Shown here: piece by piece, positions 41,016 through 50,554 of the stretch
How the letters are laid out: each line of letters opens with the position of its first letter
Numbering within the stretch: position 1 is the first letter of the stretch
Assembly (NCBI RefSeq): GCF_014640075.1
Contig: NZ_BMGG01000009.1
Span: 1 to 64,000, forward strand
DNA length: 64,000 bases
Reading direction: 5' to 3'
Origin: Chelatococcus reniformis
Lineage (GTDB): Bacteria; Pseudomonadota; Alphaproteobacteria; Rhizobiales; Beijerinckiaceae
The notes under the pieces: generated by a model
Seen by the model: only the letters and a program-made list of their open reading frames with translations
Databases searched by the model: none
Told to the model about the DNA's origin: nothing
Program-made: the position numbers and the translations under genes

Positions 41016-42740
41016 ATGATCGGACGCACGTTGAAGCGGGCGCTGCTGGGCACATGCCTGGCCGCCGCGGCGGCCGGGGGGCCGGCATCATCGCCGGCCA
41101 CCGCGCAAACGCAGGCGCAGCCCAACATCCTCTTCATCATGGGCGACGACATCGGCTGGATGCAGCCGAGCATCTATCATCGCGGACTGATGGTCGGAGA
41201 GACGCCCAACATCGATCGGATCGGCCGCGAAGGTGCGATGTTTACCGATTACTACGCGGAGCAGAGCTGCACCGCGGGCCGCAATGCCTTCTTTACCGGC
41301 ATGCATCCCCTGCGAACCGGCATGATCCCGCCCCAACTGCCCGGCAGCATCTCCTACCTGCGGCCCGGCACGCCGGCCGTCGCGAAATTCCTGCTCGACC
41401 TCGGCTACAACACGGGCGAGTTCGGCAAGAACCACCTCGGCGACCACACGGATGCGCTGCCGACGGCGCACGGCTTCCAGGAATTCTGGGGTTACCTCTA
41501 CCATCTCGACGCCATGCAGGGCGTCAGCTTCCCGGACATCAACAAGAGCGCGACGCAGCAGGGTATCGCGCCGCCGTGCAGGAACACGCCGGTCCCCGGC
41601 CTGTCCGACCCGCCCGACGCCGTGGACCCCGCGACCACGATCTGCCTGACGCCGCCGCGCCCGATCATCGCCTGCAAGTCGTCCGACGGCACCTCGAAGA
41701 ATCAGACGTGCGCCGATGAGGGCCCGTTGACGCTCGACCGATCACGAACGGTGGACGAGGAGATCTCGGCCAAGGTCGTCGACTACCTCGATCGCAACGA
41801 CCCGAAGAAGACCAACAAGCCATTCTTCGTCTGGTACAATCCAGCCCGCATGCACATCACCACGATGTTGTCGCCGAAGTACGAGGCGATGCTCGGCGAA
41901 AAAGGAGGCAAGGACTGGGGCATCAATGAAGTCGGCATGAAGCAGCTGGACGACAACATCGGCGTCGTCTTGAAGAAGCTGGAGGACATGGGCCAGCTCG
42001 ACAATACAATCGTCGTCTTCACGACCGATAACGGCGCCGAGGTCATCACCTTTCCCGATGGCGGTGTCACGCCGTTCAAGGGCGGCAAGTTGACCACCTG
42101 GGAGGGCGGCATGCGTGCGCCGCTCGTGGTGCGCTGGCCGGGCCGCATTCAGCCGGGAACGGTCAAGACGCAGATGATGTCGTCGCTCGACTGGCTGCCG
42201 ACCCTGGTCGACGTCGCGGGCGGCCCCAAGGGCGACGAGCTGAAGAAGCGGATCGAGGTGGGGGACTACCCGGGCATCGTGAAGACCACGCTCGACGGCT
42301 TCGACCAGCGCGACTTTCTCGAAGGCAAGGGCAATTCCGTGCGTGACACTTTCTTCTACTACACGGGCCCGACGCCGTCGGCGGTACGCTACAAGAACTG
42401 GAAGTTCTACTACACGATGGTCGGCGAGTGTCCGAGCTGCGGGCTGACCGGGGCGACGACCTACAAATGGACCCAGATCGCCAACATCAAGCGCGATCCC
42501 TTCGAGACGACGGTCGGCGACGACCAGAAGAGCCTCACCGCGGCCGGCGGTGCGCTCGCCGCACCGAGCACCGCCTACATCTACGACTGGAACATCCTGC
42601 CGATCGGCCAGCAGCTCTGGTTGCGGGAGCTCGAGACCTACCGCTCGTTCCCACCCATGCAGGATCCGGCAAGCTACAACCTCGAGCAGGTGATCCAGCA
42701 GGTCAAGAACGCCAAGACCACCAGTCACGCGGGCGAATAA
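41016..42740 (+). CDS. Secreted arylsulfatase
   Basis: A 574-residue type I sulfatase hydrolysing organic sulfate esters. ATG 41016, eight bases after AGGGAGG, gives a Sec signal (residues 1-30, ending SPATAQ). The metal-binding start NILFIMGDDIGW holds Asp44 and Asp45. The formylglycine motif is C-T-A-G-R with Cys85, the residue that must be oxidised to formylglycine. Later KFLLDLGYNTGEFGKNHLG (Lys/His of the active site), VVFTTDNGAEV (metal Asp-Asn) and PFKGGKLTTWEGGMRAPLV (Lys) complete the site. The oxidising enzyme is encoded convergently just downstream. Substrate not deducible. Confidence 0.94.
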   Translation: MIGRTLKRALLGTCLAAAAAGGPASSPATAQTQAQPNILFIMGDDIGWMQPSIYHRGLMVGETPNIDRIGREGAMFTDYYAEQSCTAGRNAFFTGMHPLRTGMIPPQLPGSISYLRPGTPAVAKFLLDLGYNTGEFGKNHLGDHTDALPTAHGFQEFWGYLYHLDAMQGVSFPDINKSATQQGIAPPCRNTPVPGLSDPPDAVDPATTICLTPPRPIIACKSSDGTSKNQTCADEGPLTLDRSRTVDEEISAKVVDYLDRNDPKKTNKPFFVWYNPARMHITTMLSPKYEAMLGEKGGKDWGINEVGMKQLDDNIGVVLKKLEDMGQLDNTIVVFTTDNGAEVITFPDGGVTPFKGGKLTTWEGGMRAPLVVRWPGRIQPGTVKTQMMSSLDWLPTLVDVAGGPKGDELKKRIEVGDYPGIVKTTLDGFDQRDFLEGKGNSVRDTFFYYTGPTPSAVRYKNWKFYYTMVGECPSCGLTGATTYKWTQIANIKRDPFETTVGDDQKSLTAAGGALAAPSTAYIYDWNILPIGQQLWLRELETYRSFPPMQDPASYNLEQVIQQVKNAKTTSHAGE

Positions 42741-42850
42741 CGCGCCTGCGGGGCGCGCGAACGGGCGGCCACGCGGCTGCCCGCCTTCGTGTTTGACGCC
42801 GCGGATCCGTCCGGACGCGAGCGGCGCGATCCGCGTCAGCCCGATCCGCG

Positions 42851-43822
42851 TCAGCCCCCGATCCCTTGGCCCGATTGTCCCTCGTCGTGGCCGCCCTGCG
42901 GCTCTGCGGTGGGGCGGCGCAGGACGCAGCGGAAGCCGACGTGGCTCGTGGACGTGTCCACTGGCTCGGCGTGGCGGGCGGCGGGGCGGTAGCGTCGGCA
43001 ATAGTTGGGCGCGCACAGGTGCGATCCGCCCTTCAGCACCTTGCGCGGGATGCGGACCGTCGGCTGAGCGGGGTCAAAACTGTCGGCTTCCGGGCCGCCG
43101 CGCGGATTGAGCGGCACGCAGCACGCTTTGGGCGCGGGGCCGGAGTGGCGGATGGACCAGAAGTCGCTGGTCCATTCCCAGACGTTGCCGATCATATCGT
43201 AAAGGCCGTAGCCGTTGGGTGGGAAGGCGCGCACCGGCGATGTCCGCTCGAAGCCGTCGTTGACAAGGTTCTGGAGCGGGAATTCGCCCTGCCAGGTGTT
43301 GGCCATGTGCCGGCCCTCCGGCGTGAACTTGTCGCCCCAGGCGAACTCCGCCTCCGTCAGGCCACCCCGCGCCGCGAACTCCCATTCCGCTTCGGTCGGC
43401 AGGGCCTTGCCCGCCCAAGAGGCATAAGCTTCGGCATCCCGGTAGGCGACGTGCACGACCGGGTGGTCGTCGAGGCCCTTGATCGAGGAGCCCGGCCCGT
43501 ACGGCCGTCGCCAGTTGGCCCGGAAGCGGAAGCTCCACCACTGGCTCCAGTCGCGCAGGTTCACCGGGTGGTCGGGGGGCGAGAAGACCAGCGAGCCGGC
43601 TTTGAGCATATGCGGCAGCGCCCCGGGATAATGCTTCGGGTCCGGCGTGATCTCGGCCAACGTGACATGGCCGGTGGCCTCGACGAAGGCCCGGAACTGT
43701 GCGTTGGTGACGGGCGTGGCATCCATGAAGAAGCCACTGACCTCGGCAGGATGGGCCGGCCGCTCCTCGGCATAGTGCTTGTCGGAACCCATGAGGAAGT
43801 GCCCGCCCGCGATCCAAGTCAT
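42851..43822 (-). CDS. Formylglycine-generating enzyme family protein (sulfatase activator)
   Basis: Oxidises the sulfatase active-site Cys to formylglycine. I start at ATG 43822 (MTWIAGGHFLMGSDKHYAEE), where family members begin; the frame is open to 44053 with an Arg/Pro-rich extension that lacks support. Family blocks: VSGFFMDATPVTNAQFRAFV, HPVVHVAYRDAEAYASWAG, LPTEAEWEFAARGG, GYGLYDMIGNVWEWTSDFW and, at the end, the copper-binding Cys pair in GGSHLCAPNYCRRYRPAAR. About 323 residues, normal for bacterial FGE. Convergent with the arylsulfatase 111 bases away; the pairing strongly suggests enzyme and substrate. Confidence 0.9.
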   Translation of the reverse strand: MTWIAGGHFLMGSDKHYAEERPAHPAEVSGFFMDATPVTNAQFRAFVEATGHVTLAEITPDPKHYPGALPHMLKAGSLVFSPPDHPVNLRDWSQWWSFRFRANWRRPYGPGSSIKGLDDHPVVHVAYRDAEAYASWAGKALPTEAEWEFAARGGLTEAEFAWGDKFTPEGRHMANTWQGEFPLQNLVNDGFERTSPVRAFPPNGYGLYDMIGNVWEWTSDFWSIRHSGPAPKACCVPLNPRGGPEADSFDPAQPTVRIPRKVLKGGSHLCAPNYCRRYRPAARHAEPVDTSTSHVGFRCVLRRPTAEPQGGHDEGQSGQGIGG

Positions 43823-44142
43823 GTCGGTCTCGGCGTGCGCAGACGCTGACCTGGGACGGTGGCGGGCGTTGCTGGATCGGTTCACGACGCTTCTCCAGAC
43901 GAGGGGCAACGGCGCGGAGCGCCTTGCATCGGGCGTATGCCCGAAGGCAGGTGAGGGGCCCTCTCCGCACATGTTTGGAGCATGTTTGTCCGACCAATTC
44001 GTCATGTGATCGGAGACCGCCTTGGGAGCGCAGCTTAACGCGGCGGCCGGCAAACCTGAAGCTGCCGCCGCACCAGGAGCGGATCGGCAAGCCGCGAGCT
44101 ATGTATGTGCGGCCAGGAGGGCGGTTGTCGAGTCTGCAACGA

Positions 44143-44171
44143 TTGTCGATTGCGACATGGTCTTGTATAGA
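44143..44171 (+). promoter_or_regulatory. Likely sigma-70-type promoter of the AraC gene
   Basis: TTGTCG (44143-44148), a 17-base spacer and TATAGA (44166-44171) lie in an AT-rich patch about 100 bases upstream of the AraC start. The same patch is upstream of the divergent formylglycine-generating enzyme gene. Confidence 0.45.
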
Positions 44172-44269
44172 TAAGCTGACGTCAGGTCGTCCGTAGGATG
44201 TCGATAAATATTCCGCAATTCCGTGCCGTGAATCGCACGTAAGCGATTTGCGAGCTGATCGGTCTACTC

Positions 44270-45256
44270 ATGGTCAGGATTGCGAACCATCGGTTCTCTG
44301 ATCCCTATCGCTATGCGGCGACGCTGCGCGCTGCGCACGTCCGAGGCGTCATCGCCGAGAAGGGCGACTTTGCCGCCGAGCTGCTGCAGGTCGACCTCGA
44401 CAAGCTCTGGATGCAGGCCGGCTCCGAGAGCCTGGCGCGCTGTGCCCACATCAGGCTGACCCCGGACCGGGTGCCCATCTTCTTCCTGCAGGGCCCCGGC
44501 GAACCCGCCGTGCAGACCGGCGGCGTCGACCTCGAGCCTGGCATGCTCGTTGTCTGGGCGCCGGGCTCTGCTCATTGGCAGCGCACGGAGGCGGCGACGC
44601 GTTGGGGCACCCTATCGCTGGCGCCTCAGGATCTTCTGGCGGCAGGCCGGGCCATCGCCGGACGGGACATTGTCGTGCCCCGGGAAGCCAGCGTGCTCCG
44701 GCCGAACGCTACGGCGATGGGGAGGCTGACGTCGCTACATGCCGACGTGCGGCTTCTGGCCAGGCAGGCGCCGCAGCGGCTCGCCCATCACGAGGTGGCG
44801 CGCGCGCTCGACAACGCGCTGACCGCCGCCATCGTCGAGTGCATGGTCGAAGCCGTCAGCGTCGCACCGGCCTTTTCCTTCCGTCAGCACGCCGCCGTGA
44901 TGAAGCGGCTGGAAGACATGATCCACCGGAACGCGGACCGCTCGCTCTATCTCTCGGAGGTCTGCAAGGCCGTGGGCGCTTCCGAGCGCACCTTGCGTCG
45001 CTGCTGTCAGGAGCAGCTCGGCATGGCGCCCAATCAATACCTGCTCCTGCGGCGGCTGCACCTCGCTCGCCAGCGCCTGCTCGAGAGCGATCATCGCACG
45101 ACCTCGGTCACGGAGATCGCGACCGGGCTCGGATTCTGGGAGCTTGGCCGCTTTTCGGGCGCCTACCACGGCGCCTTTGGCGAACTGCCGCGCGCCACGC
45201 TCGCCCGCACGCCTGCGGCGTCTGCGGCGCGCTACGTCCGTCACGTCTGGCCGTGA
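44270..45256 (+). CDS. AraC family transcriptional regulator
   Basis: A 328-residue protein. The N-terminal part (1-210) has a cupin-like sensing region (EPAVQTGGVDLEPGMLVVWAPG). The C-terminal two-helix-turn-helix AraC domain (about 222-320) shows LYLSEVCKAVGASERTLRRC and YLLLRRLHLARQRLL followed by SVTEIATGLGFWELGRFSGA and YHGAFGELP. GTG or ATG near 44270 is the start. It sits next to the sulfatase/FGE pair and may regulate it, as AraC regulators often control neighbours. No operator could be identified. Confidence 0.92.
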   Translation: MVRIANHRFSDPYRYAATLRAAHVRGVIAEKGDFAAELLQVDLDKLWMQAGSESLARCAHIRLTPDRVPIFFLQGPGEPAVQTGGVDLEPGMLVVWAPGSAHWQRTEAATRWGTLSLAPQDLLAAGRAIAGRDIVVPREASVLRPNATAMGRLTSLHADVRLLARQAPQRLAHHEVARALDNALTAAIVECMVEAVSVAPAFSFRQHAAVMKRLEDMIHRNADRSLYLSEVCKAVGASERTLRRCCQEQLGMAPNQYLLLRRLHLARQRLLESDHRTTSVTEIATGLGFWELGRFSGAYHGAFGELPRATLARTPAASAARYVRHVWP

Positions 45257-45395
45257 TTGCGGAGACGTGTACGCAAGGTAACCCGCCTCGTGTCGCGGCG
45301 GATGACGCCGCGGTGCGCGGGCATGAGGCACAGGCCGCGGGGGGGGCCGCGCGGTCTTTCGCGCGCCAGGCCAAATCGAGAGCGATCCGGGCCTA

Positions 45396-45734
45396 TCAGC
45401 AGGCGTTGCCGCCGGTGCTCTGGCATCCAGTGTTGCCCTGGCGGTTCCGGCTGGCGTCGACGGGGCCGCCACCGGGACCAGCCTTATCGGTCGCCTGGTC
45501 GCCACCGGTGCTCTGCGAGCCGTAGTTGCCCTGAGCGTCGCGGCCGGTGCTGATCGGGCCGCCACCGGGACCAGGCCTGTCGGTACCCTGGTTGCCGCCC
45601 GTGCTCTGGGCGAGCAGGAGCGAGCCTGCCGTTTGGCGCGGCGAGGCGGCGTCCCGTTGCGGGTTTGCGAGGGCCTGGCTCGATAGGGCAAGCACCGCCG
45701 CGGCGGCGGAAAGAATTGCGTAAGCCGTTCTCAT
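45396..45734 (-). CDS. Small secreted repeat protein
   Basis: A 112-residue protein. ATG 45734 follows GGAGGG by seven bases and starts a clear Sec signal (MRTAYAILSAAAAVLALSSQ, cleavage near ALA-NP, residue 24). The mature part is built from a roughly 31-residue Gly-rich unit that occurs twice and a third: QSTGGNQGTDRPGPGGGP, then QSTGGDQATDKAGPGGGP, then QSTGGNAC. Two Cys lie in the last copy. Repeats are visible in the DNA too. Probably periplasmic or surface and disordered. No family is recognised. Confidence 0.7.
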   Translation of the reverse strand: MRTAYAILSAAAAVLALSSQALANPQRDAASPRQTAGSLLLAQSTGGNQGTDRPGPGGGPISTGRDAQGNYGSQSTGGDQATDKAGPGGGPVDASRNRQGNTGCQSTGGNAC

Positions 45735-46069
45735 GGGGCGCCCTCCAATTCGCGTTGGCCACGATTCGATCGTTGTGACGCTCGTCCGCGAGGAAGCGCT
45801 GATCCGGCCAACTTTCGACAAAATCGGAGTGGTGTCCGGCTTTCACCGTCGGCCGACGCGGCCCCGCTCCGGCAACCTGCTCGGCGCGACCGGCGCCGTC
45901 TATGCGCTTTCGGCCAACCAATGGAGGGCGCCGCCCAACCCGGAGCCGTCGGCTCACGCCCCGCGGCGTAAGGCCTCGTCCTCGGCAGGGGAGCGAGCGC
46001 GGGGGTCGACGTGCGTGCCTGAGGGATCCAGGCTGTCCGGCAGGGCCTCGGCTCGCGCGGGCGCGTTGC
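45735..46069. other. Gene-free stretch between two small envelope genes
   Basis: About 335 bases. Open frames on both strands are Arg-rich shadows. It should hold the promoter of the repeat protein, close to 45.8 kb. No repeat, terminator or RNA gene seen. Confidence 0.35.
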
Positions 46070-46288
46070 TCAGTTGCCCTCGGGCGCGGTCTGGTACCAG
46101 TCCTGCTCAAGCTGGTTGTTGCTGCGCGGCACCACGTCCAGGCACTCGGCATAGTAGATCGAGTCGGGATCTGGCTCGCGGTTGGCCGGATCGGAGCAGA
46201 TCGCCGCCAGCTGGTCGGCCTTCTGTTGCTGTGTCTGACAAGCGGTGACCAGCGTCAGCGCAGCAATGACCAAAGCGATGCGTTTCAC
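46070..46288 (-). CDS. Small lipoprotein
   Basis: A 72-residue protein from GTG 46288 with a GGGGG-containing ribosome-binding region upstream. MKRIALVIAALTLVTAC forms a short lipoprotein signal with lipobox LVTAC and the modified Cys at residue 17. The remainder is acidic and polar (QTQQQKADQLAAICSDPANR, SIYYAECLDVV) with two more Cys. The reading frame extends upstream, but that part has no lipoprotein logic. Function unknown. Confidence 0.7.
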   Translation of the reverse strand: MKRIALVIAALTLVTACQTQQQKADQLAAICSDPANREPDPDSIYYAECLDVVPRSNNQLEQDWYQTAPEGN

Positions 46289-46422
46289 GACTGCCCCCAG
46301 CTCAGCAGATCTTCCTTGGCTCCACGGACTCGGGGCCCGGGAACGGCCACAGCTCCTCCCACGACCTCGGCGCGGGTGCAAGGGCCGGCCGGCCACACCC
46401 GGTTGCGTAAATGACCGCGTGG

Positions 46423-47502
46423 TTAAGTGCCCTGCGCCCGGAAATGCTTGGAGAGCTTCAGGGTCTGGCCCTGGTAGTTGGAACCGGCGTCGCCATAGAG
46501 GCTCGCGGGACGCTCCGCCATGCGCTCGTAGACAAGCCGGCCGACGATTTGGCCGTCCTCGATGATGAAAGGCACGTCGCGCGAGCGGACCTCGAGCACC
46601 GCCCGGGCGCCGGTGCCGCCCGTGCCGTTGCCGAAGCCGGGATCGAAGAAGCCCGCGTAGTGGACACGAAACTCGCCGACCAGGGGATCGAACGGCACCA
46701 TCTCGGCCGCGTAGTCGGGCGGTACGTTCACCGCCTCCTTGGAGGCAAGGATGTAGAACTGGCCGGGATCGAGCACCAACGCGCCCGAGCCGTCGGCGTG
46801 CAGCGGCTCCCAGAAGTCGCTGATGGCGTAGGCGCCGACGCGGTCGACGTCGACCAGCCCGGTGAATCGCTTGGCGCGGTAGCCGACCAGCCGCTGCTCG
46901 CCGAAGCCCGCCAGGTCGACGCTGACGGCGACGCCGTCCTGGATCGAGGCGGCGGCCGCGTCGACCAGGGTGAGGTCCTTCTGAAGCGCCGCCAGCTCGG
47001 CGTCACTCAGGCGGGATTGGCCGTCACGGAAGCGGATCTGGCTCAGCCGTGAGCCGGTGCGCACCAGGATGGGAAAGGTGCGCGGCGAGATCTCCGCGTA
47101 GAGGGGGCCGTGATAACCCGCGTCGATGGCGTCGAACTCGTCGCCTTGGTCGGTGATCACACGGGTGAAGACATCGAGGCGGCCGGTCGAGCTCTTGGGA
47201 TTGGCGGCGGCGGAAAGCCGGGCGGGCAGCGCCAGACGCTCCTGGATCTCGGCGATGTAGACGCAGCCGGTCTCCAGCACGGCGCCGCTCGCCAGATTGA
47301 AGCGATGCAGCGCCAGCTGCTCCAGCCGCTGGGCGACGGAGCGGGCCCCCGGCAGGAAGCTCGCCCGCACCCGGGCGACGCTGGAGCCCAGGCGCAGATC
47401 CAGGCTCGCCGGCTGGATCTGGTCGGCCGTCAGCGGCTGGTCGGCGGTCAACACCGCCGCGGCCGCGAGCTCGCCGATCGCCTGAGCGGGAAGGATGCCC
47501 AT
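46423..47502 (-). CDS. 2'-deoxycytidine 5'-triphosphate deaminase, long alphaproteobacterial form
   Basis: A 359-residue enzyme of the dCTP deaminase/dUTPase superfamily: dCTP to dUTP plus ammonia, feeding dTTP synthesis. MGILPAQAIGEL opens it, then ADQIQPASLDLRLGS, the nucleotide-binding ANPKSSTGRLDVFTRVITD, GPLYAEISPRTFPILVRTGS and a second domain with YDAE-like turns (HYAGFFDPGFGNG). About twice the length of E. coli Dcd, as usual in this order, where both halves have the trimeric fold. It diverges from the DUF952 gene. Confidence 0.93.
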   Translation of the reverse strand: MGILPAQAIGELAAAAVLTADQPLTADQIQPASLDLRLGSSVARVRASFLPGARSVAQRLEQLALHRFNLASGAVLETGCVYIAEIQERLALPARLSAAANPKSSTGRLDVFTRVITDQGDEFDAIDAGYHGPLYAEISPRTFPILVRTGSRLSQIRFRDGQSRLSDAELAALQKDLTLVDAAAASIQDGVAVSVDLAGFGEQRLVGYRAKRFTGLVDVDRVGAYAISDFWEPLHADGSGALVLDPGQFYILASKEAVNVPPDYAAEMVPFDPLVGEFRVHYAGFFDPGFGNGTGGTGARAVLEVRSRDVPFIIEDGQIVGRLVYERMAERPASLYGDAGSNYQGQTLKLSKHFRAQGT

Positions 47503-47651
47503 CGCCCTCTAATCCAGGTCGCGAAAGCGCCAACGCGCCATTTCGCCATTTCGCTAAATCGTCCTTGGCGTGGTAGCGGAGCCGACCGGGCGCGCCAAGC
47601 AAAACGTCGCCTCCCGTTGCGTCCCTGCTGGGGCGGCGCTACAGCCCCACC

Positions 47652-48017
47652 ATGAGCCTGCCCGACCCTTATCCCACCGTCATCTATAAGATCTGTCCGG
47701 CCGCGGCCTGGCGCGAGGCGGAGCGCGTGCGCTTCTTTCTCGGCGCGCCGATCGATCTCGCTGACGGCTTCATCCATTTCTCCACGGCCGGTCAGGTTCA
47801 GGAGACTGCGGCCAGGCACTTCCACGGCCAGCCCGACCTCGTCCTCGTCGCGGTCGACGCGAGGGTGCTGGGCGATGCCCTGCGCTATGAGCCCTCGCGT
47901 GGCGGCGCGCTGTTCCCGCATCTCTACGGGCCGCTGCCCGCCGAGGCCGCCCGCTGGGTCAGGCCACTGGCATTGGGCACCGACGGCGTGCCCGTGATCC
48001 CGGAGCTCGAGCCATGA
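47652..48017 (+). CDS. DUF952 family protein
   Basis: A 121-residue cytoplasmic protein starting at ATG 47652. Family landmarks: [36 protein letters not shown] (about residues 36-56), [20 protein letters not shown] and the end [19 protein letters not shown]952 proteins resemble a small ADP-ribosyltransferase-like fold and are of unknown function. The stop overlaps the pyrD start by four bases (ATGA), the usual pairing in this order. Confidence 0.93.
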   Translation: MSLPDPYPTVIYKICPAAAWREAERVRFFLGAPIDLADGFIHFSTAGQVQETAARHFHGQPDLVLVAVDARVLGDALRYEPSRGGALFPHLYGPLPAEAARWVRPLALGTDGVPVIPELEP

Positions 48018-49111
48018 GCCGGCCCGCCGCTCTCGTCGCGGACCTGGCGCGCCGGGCGCTGGTGGCGCTCGATCCCGAGGACGCGCACCGCCTCACCATC
48101 AAGGGCCTGGCGCTGGCGCCGCGGCTCGCGCCCAGCGCGGACGACCCCCGGCTCGCGGTCGAGGCGTTCGGCCTCTCCTTCCCCAACCCGGTGGGGCTCG
48201 CCGCCGGCTTCGACAAGAACGCCGACGTGCCCGATGCCATGCTGGGGCTGGGTTTCGGCTTCGTCGAGGTGGGCACGCTTACCCCGCTCGCGCAATCGGG
48301 CAACCCGCGGCCGCGGCTGTTCCGGCTTCCGGCCGATCGGGGCGTGATCAACCGGCTGGGCTTCAACAACGAGGGCCATGCCGCGGCTTTGGCCAAGCTC
48401 GAGCAGCGGGCCGGCCGGCCCGGCCTCGTCGGGGTCAATATCGGTGCCAACAAGGATGCGGCAGACCGCGTCGCCGACTACGTGGCCGGGGTATACGCGT
48501 TCGGCGGCTGCGCGAGCTATTTCACGGTCAACGTCTCCTCGCCCAACACGCCGGGGCTGCGTGACCTCCAGCGCCAGGCCGCGCTCGACGATCTGCTCGC
48601 CCGGGTGATCGCCGCGCGGGACGACGTGGCCGCGCAGGGCTTCCCGCGGCGGCCGGTGCTGCTCAAGATCGCGCCCGACCTGTGGCTCGACGAACTCGAT
48701 GGCATCGTCGCCGTGTGCCGGCAGCGGCGCATCGACGGGCTGATCGTCTCCAACACGACGGTGAGCCGGCCGGAGACCCTCGCCGACCGGGTCGGCGCGG
48801 CCCACGCGGGGGGGCTGTCCGGAGCCCCGCTGTTCCGCCTGGCGACCCGCATGCTGGCGGAGGCCTACCTGCGTATCGAGGGGTCCTTTCCGCTCGTCGG
48901 GGTCGGCGGCATCGACGGCGCCGCTGCCGCCTGGACCAAGATCGAGGCCGGTGCCAGCCTGGTCCAGTTCTATTCGGCCATGGTCTACGAGGGGCCGCTG
49001 CTGGTGCGCGCCGTCAAGCGTGGCCTGGTCGAACGGCTCGCCCGCGACGGCCAGCCGCTCCGCGCCATGGTCGGCCGCAACGCCCAGGCCATCGCGATCG
49101 ACCTCGCCTGA
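48014..49111 (+). CDS. pyrD: Dihydroorotate dehydrogenase (quinone), class 2
   Basis: A 365-residue FMN enzyme oxidising dihydroorotate to orotate with quinone, fourth step of pyrimidine synthesis, peripheral on the inner membrane. The N-terminal amphipathic quinone-tunnel helix ([20 protein letters not shown]) marks class 2. Further: [42 protein letters not shown], the catalytic-base region [16 protein letters not shown] (Ser), LLKIAPDL and the FMN-phosphate part VGVGGIDGA with [12 protein letters not shown]. Operon with DUF952. Confidence 0.96.
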   Translation: MSRPAALVADLARRALVALDPEDAHRLTIKGLALAPRLAPSADDPRLAVEAFGLSFPNPVGLAAGFDKNADVPDAMLGLGFGFVEVGTLTPLAQSGNPRPRLFRLPADRGVINRLGFNNEGHAAALAKLEQRAGRPGLVGVNIGANKDAADRVADYVAGVYAFGGCASYFTVNVSSPNTPGLRDLQRQAALDDLLARVIAARDDVAAQGFPRRPVLLKIAPDLWLDELDGIVAVCRQRRIDGLIVSNTTVSRPETLADRVGAAHAGGLSGAPLFRLATRMLAEAYLRIEGSFPLVGVGGIDGAAAAWTKIEAGASLVQFYSAMVYEGPLLVRAVKRGLVERLARDGQPLRAMVGRNAQAIAIDLA

Positions 49112-49163
49112 GCCGGGCCGGCCCGACGGGAGGGACTGGCCGGGTCGCGAACCATGGCCCGTC

Positions 49164-50540
49164 CTACGACATCTGTAGCGCTTTCGGCTCCGGCGAGGGC
49201 GCCGCGGCGAAGGAGCGCCGCAGCAGCGACGGATAGAGGGCGGCTTGGCCGAAGCCGCGCCCGGCCAGGAACAGCAGCATCGCCAGCCACAGGCCGTCGT
49301 TGCCGAGCGGCCTGAGCAGCAGCGCGGCGGCGATGAACAGCGCGAACGCCGCCAGCATGAGGTTGCGCATGGCGCGCGTCCACGTGGCGCCGATGTAGAT
49401 GCCGTCGAAGGCGAAGGCGGCGGCACCCAGCGCCGGCGTCAGCGCCGCGAACACCAGGTCCTGGCGAGCGGCCGCGCGTACCGCCTCGTTGGTCGTCACC
49501 AGGTCGATGAAGGCGCCGCCCCCCGCCAGCGCCGCGAGGGAGACGATGCAGCCGACGCCCACGCTCCAGATCAGGGCGAGCCTCACCACTTTGCGGAAGC
49601 CGGCCCCGTCGCGGCCGCCGAAGGCCTGGCCGCCCAGTTGCTCGGCCGCCGTGGCGAAGCCGTCGAGGAAGTAGCTGCCGATGAGAAACAGGTTGTAGAG
49701 CACGGCATTGGCGGCGAGCAGCGTGTCGCTGCTGCGGGCGCCCTGGGCGGTGAAGAAGGCGAAGGCGCCGACGAGCGCCACTGTGCGCACCATGATGTCG
49801 ACGTTGACGGCGACCATGCGCTTGAGCGCGCCCGCTTCGAGGAGAGCGGCGCGGGGCACCGCCCAGGGGCGGGCGCCCAGGTGGCGCAGCACCATGAGGC
49901 CGAGCCCGGCGCCGGCCATCTCGGCAAGCACCGTCGCCGCCGCGACGCCGGCCACCCCCCAGTGCAGCCAGCCGACGAAGACGAGGGCGAGCAGGATGTT
50001 GAGGCAGTTGATGCCGACCTGGAGCAGCAGGCCGAGATCGGTGCGCGCGCGTCCGATCACCGAGCCCAGGATGGCGAAATTGGCAAGTGTGAACGGCGCC
50101 GCGAAGATGCGGATGGTGATGTAGGTGTGCGCGGCGCCCGCCACGGCGTCGCTGCCGCCCATGAGGGCCAGGGCCGACGTGGCGAGAGGCCCTTGCAGCC
50201 CGATGAGCACGAGGCCGACGAGCGCCGCGGCGACCAGCGCCCGGGCCAGCGTCGCGTCGATCTCATGGTCGTCCCCACCGCCATAGGCCTGCGCCGTCAA
50301 ACCGGCCGTGCCCATGCGCAGGGCGCCGAAGGCCCAGAACAGGAAGTCGAACACGACAGCGCCGAGGGCGACGCCGCCGAGCAGGGCAGCATCCCCGAGC
50401 CGGCCGATGACCGTCGCGTCGACGAGCCCGAGCAGGGGCGTCGTCACGTGCGACAGCATCATCGGCACGGCCAGGGTCACGAACCGGCGGTGCGTCGCCT
50501 GGATGGCGCGCACGCCGGGCCGCGCGGCCTCGGCGGCCAT
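49164..50540 (-). CDS. MATE family efflux transporter
   Basis: A 458-residue inner-membrane exporter with about twelve hydrophobic segments, driven by Na+ or H+. ATG 50540 gives MAAEAARPGVRAIQATHRRFVTLAVPMM, and the open frame upstream is a shadow. Family marks: VTTPLLGLVDATVIGRLGD in segment 1-2, AFGALRMGTAGLTAQAYGGGD, and the second-half counterpart FLDGFATAAEQLGGQAFGGRD. Closest in pattern to the DinF branch. It follows the DUF6460 gene by 14 bases on the same strand; substrate not known. Confidence 0.93.
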   Translation of the reverse strand: MAAEAARPGVRAIQATHRRFVTLAVPMMLSHVTTPLLGLVDATVIGRLGDAALLGGVALGAVVFDFLFWAFGALRMGTAGLTAQAYGGGDDHEIDATLARALVAAALVGLVLIGLQGPLATSALALMGGSDAVAGAAHTYITIRIFAAPFTLANFAILGSVIGRARTDLGLLLQVGINCLNILLALVFVGWLHWGVAGVAAATVLAEMAGAGLGLMVLRHLGARPWAVPRAALLEAGALKRMVAVNVDIMVRTVALVGAFAFFTAQGARSSDTLLAANAVLYNLFLIGSYFLDGFATAAEQLGGQAFGGRDGAGFRKVVRLALIWSVGVGCIVSLAALAGGGAFIDLVTTNEAVRAAARQDLVFAALTPALGAAAFAFDGIYIGATWTRAMRNLMLAAFALFIAAALLLRPLGNDGLWLAMLLFLAGRGFGQAALYPSLLRRSFAAAPSPEPKALQMS

Positions 50541-50554
50541 CGGCCCCGCCGGCC

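Noticed and set aside
44165-44174. GTATAGATAA, one base from the BioR box pattern
   Set aside because: It is better explained as the -10 element of the AraC promoter; no biotin gene is next to it.
48985-49383. Minus-strand frame of 132 codons between pyrD and the MATE gene
   Set aside because: It overlaps both pyrD and the MATE coding region and shows no family motif or ribosome-binding site.
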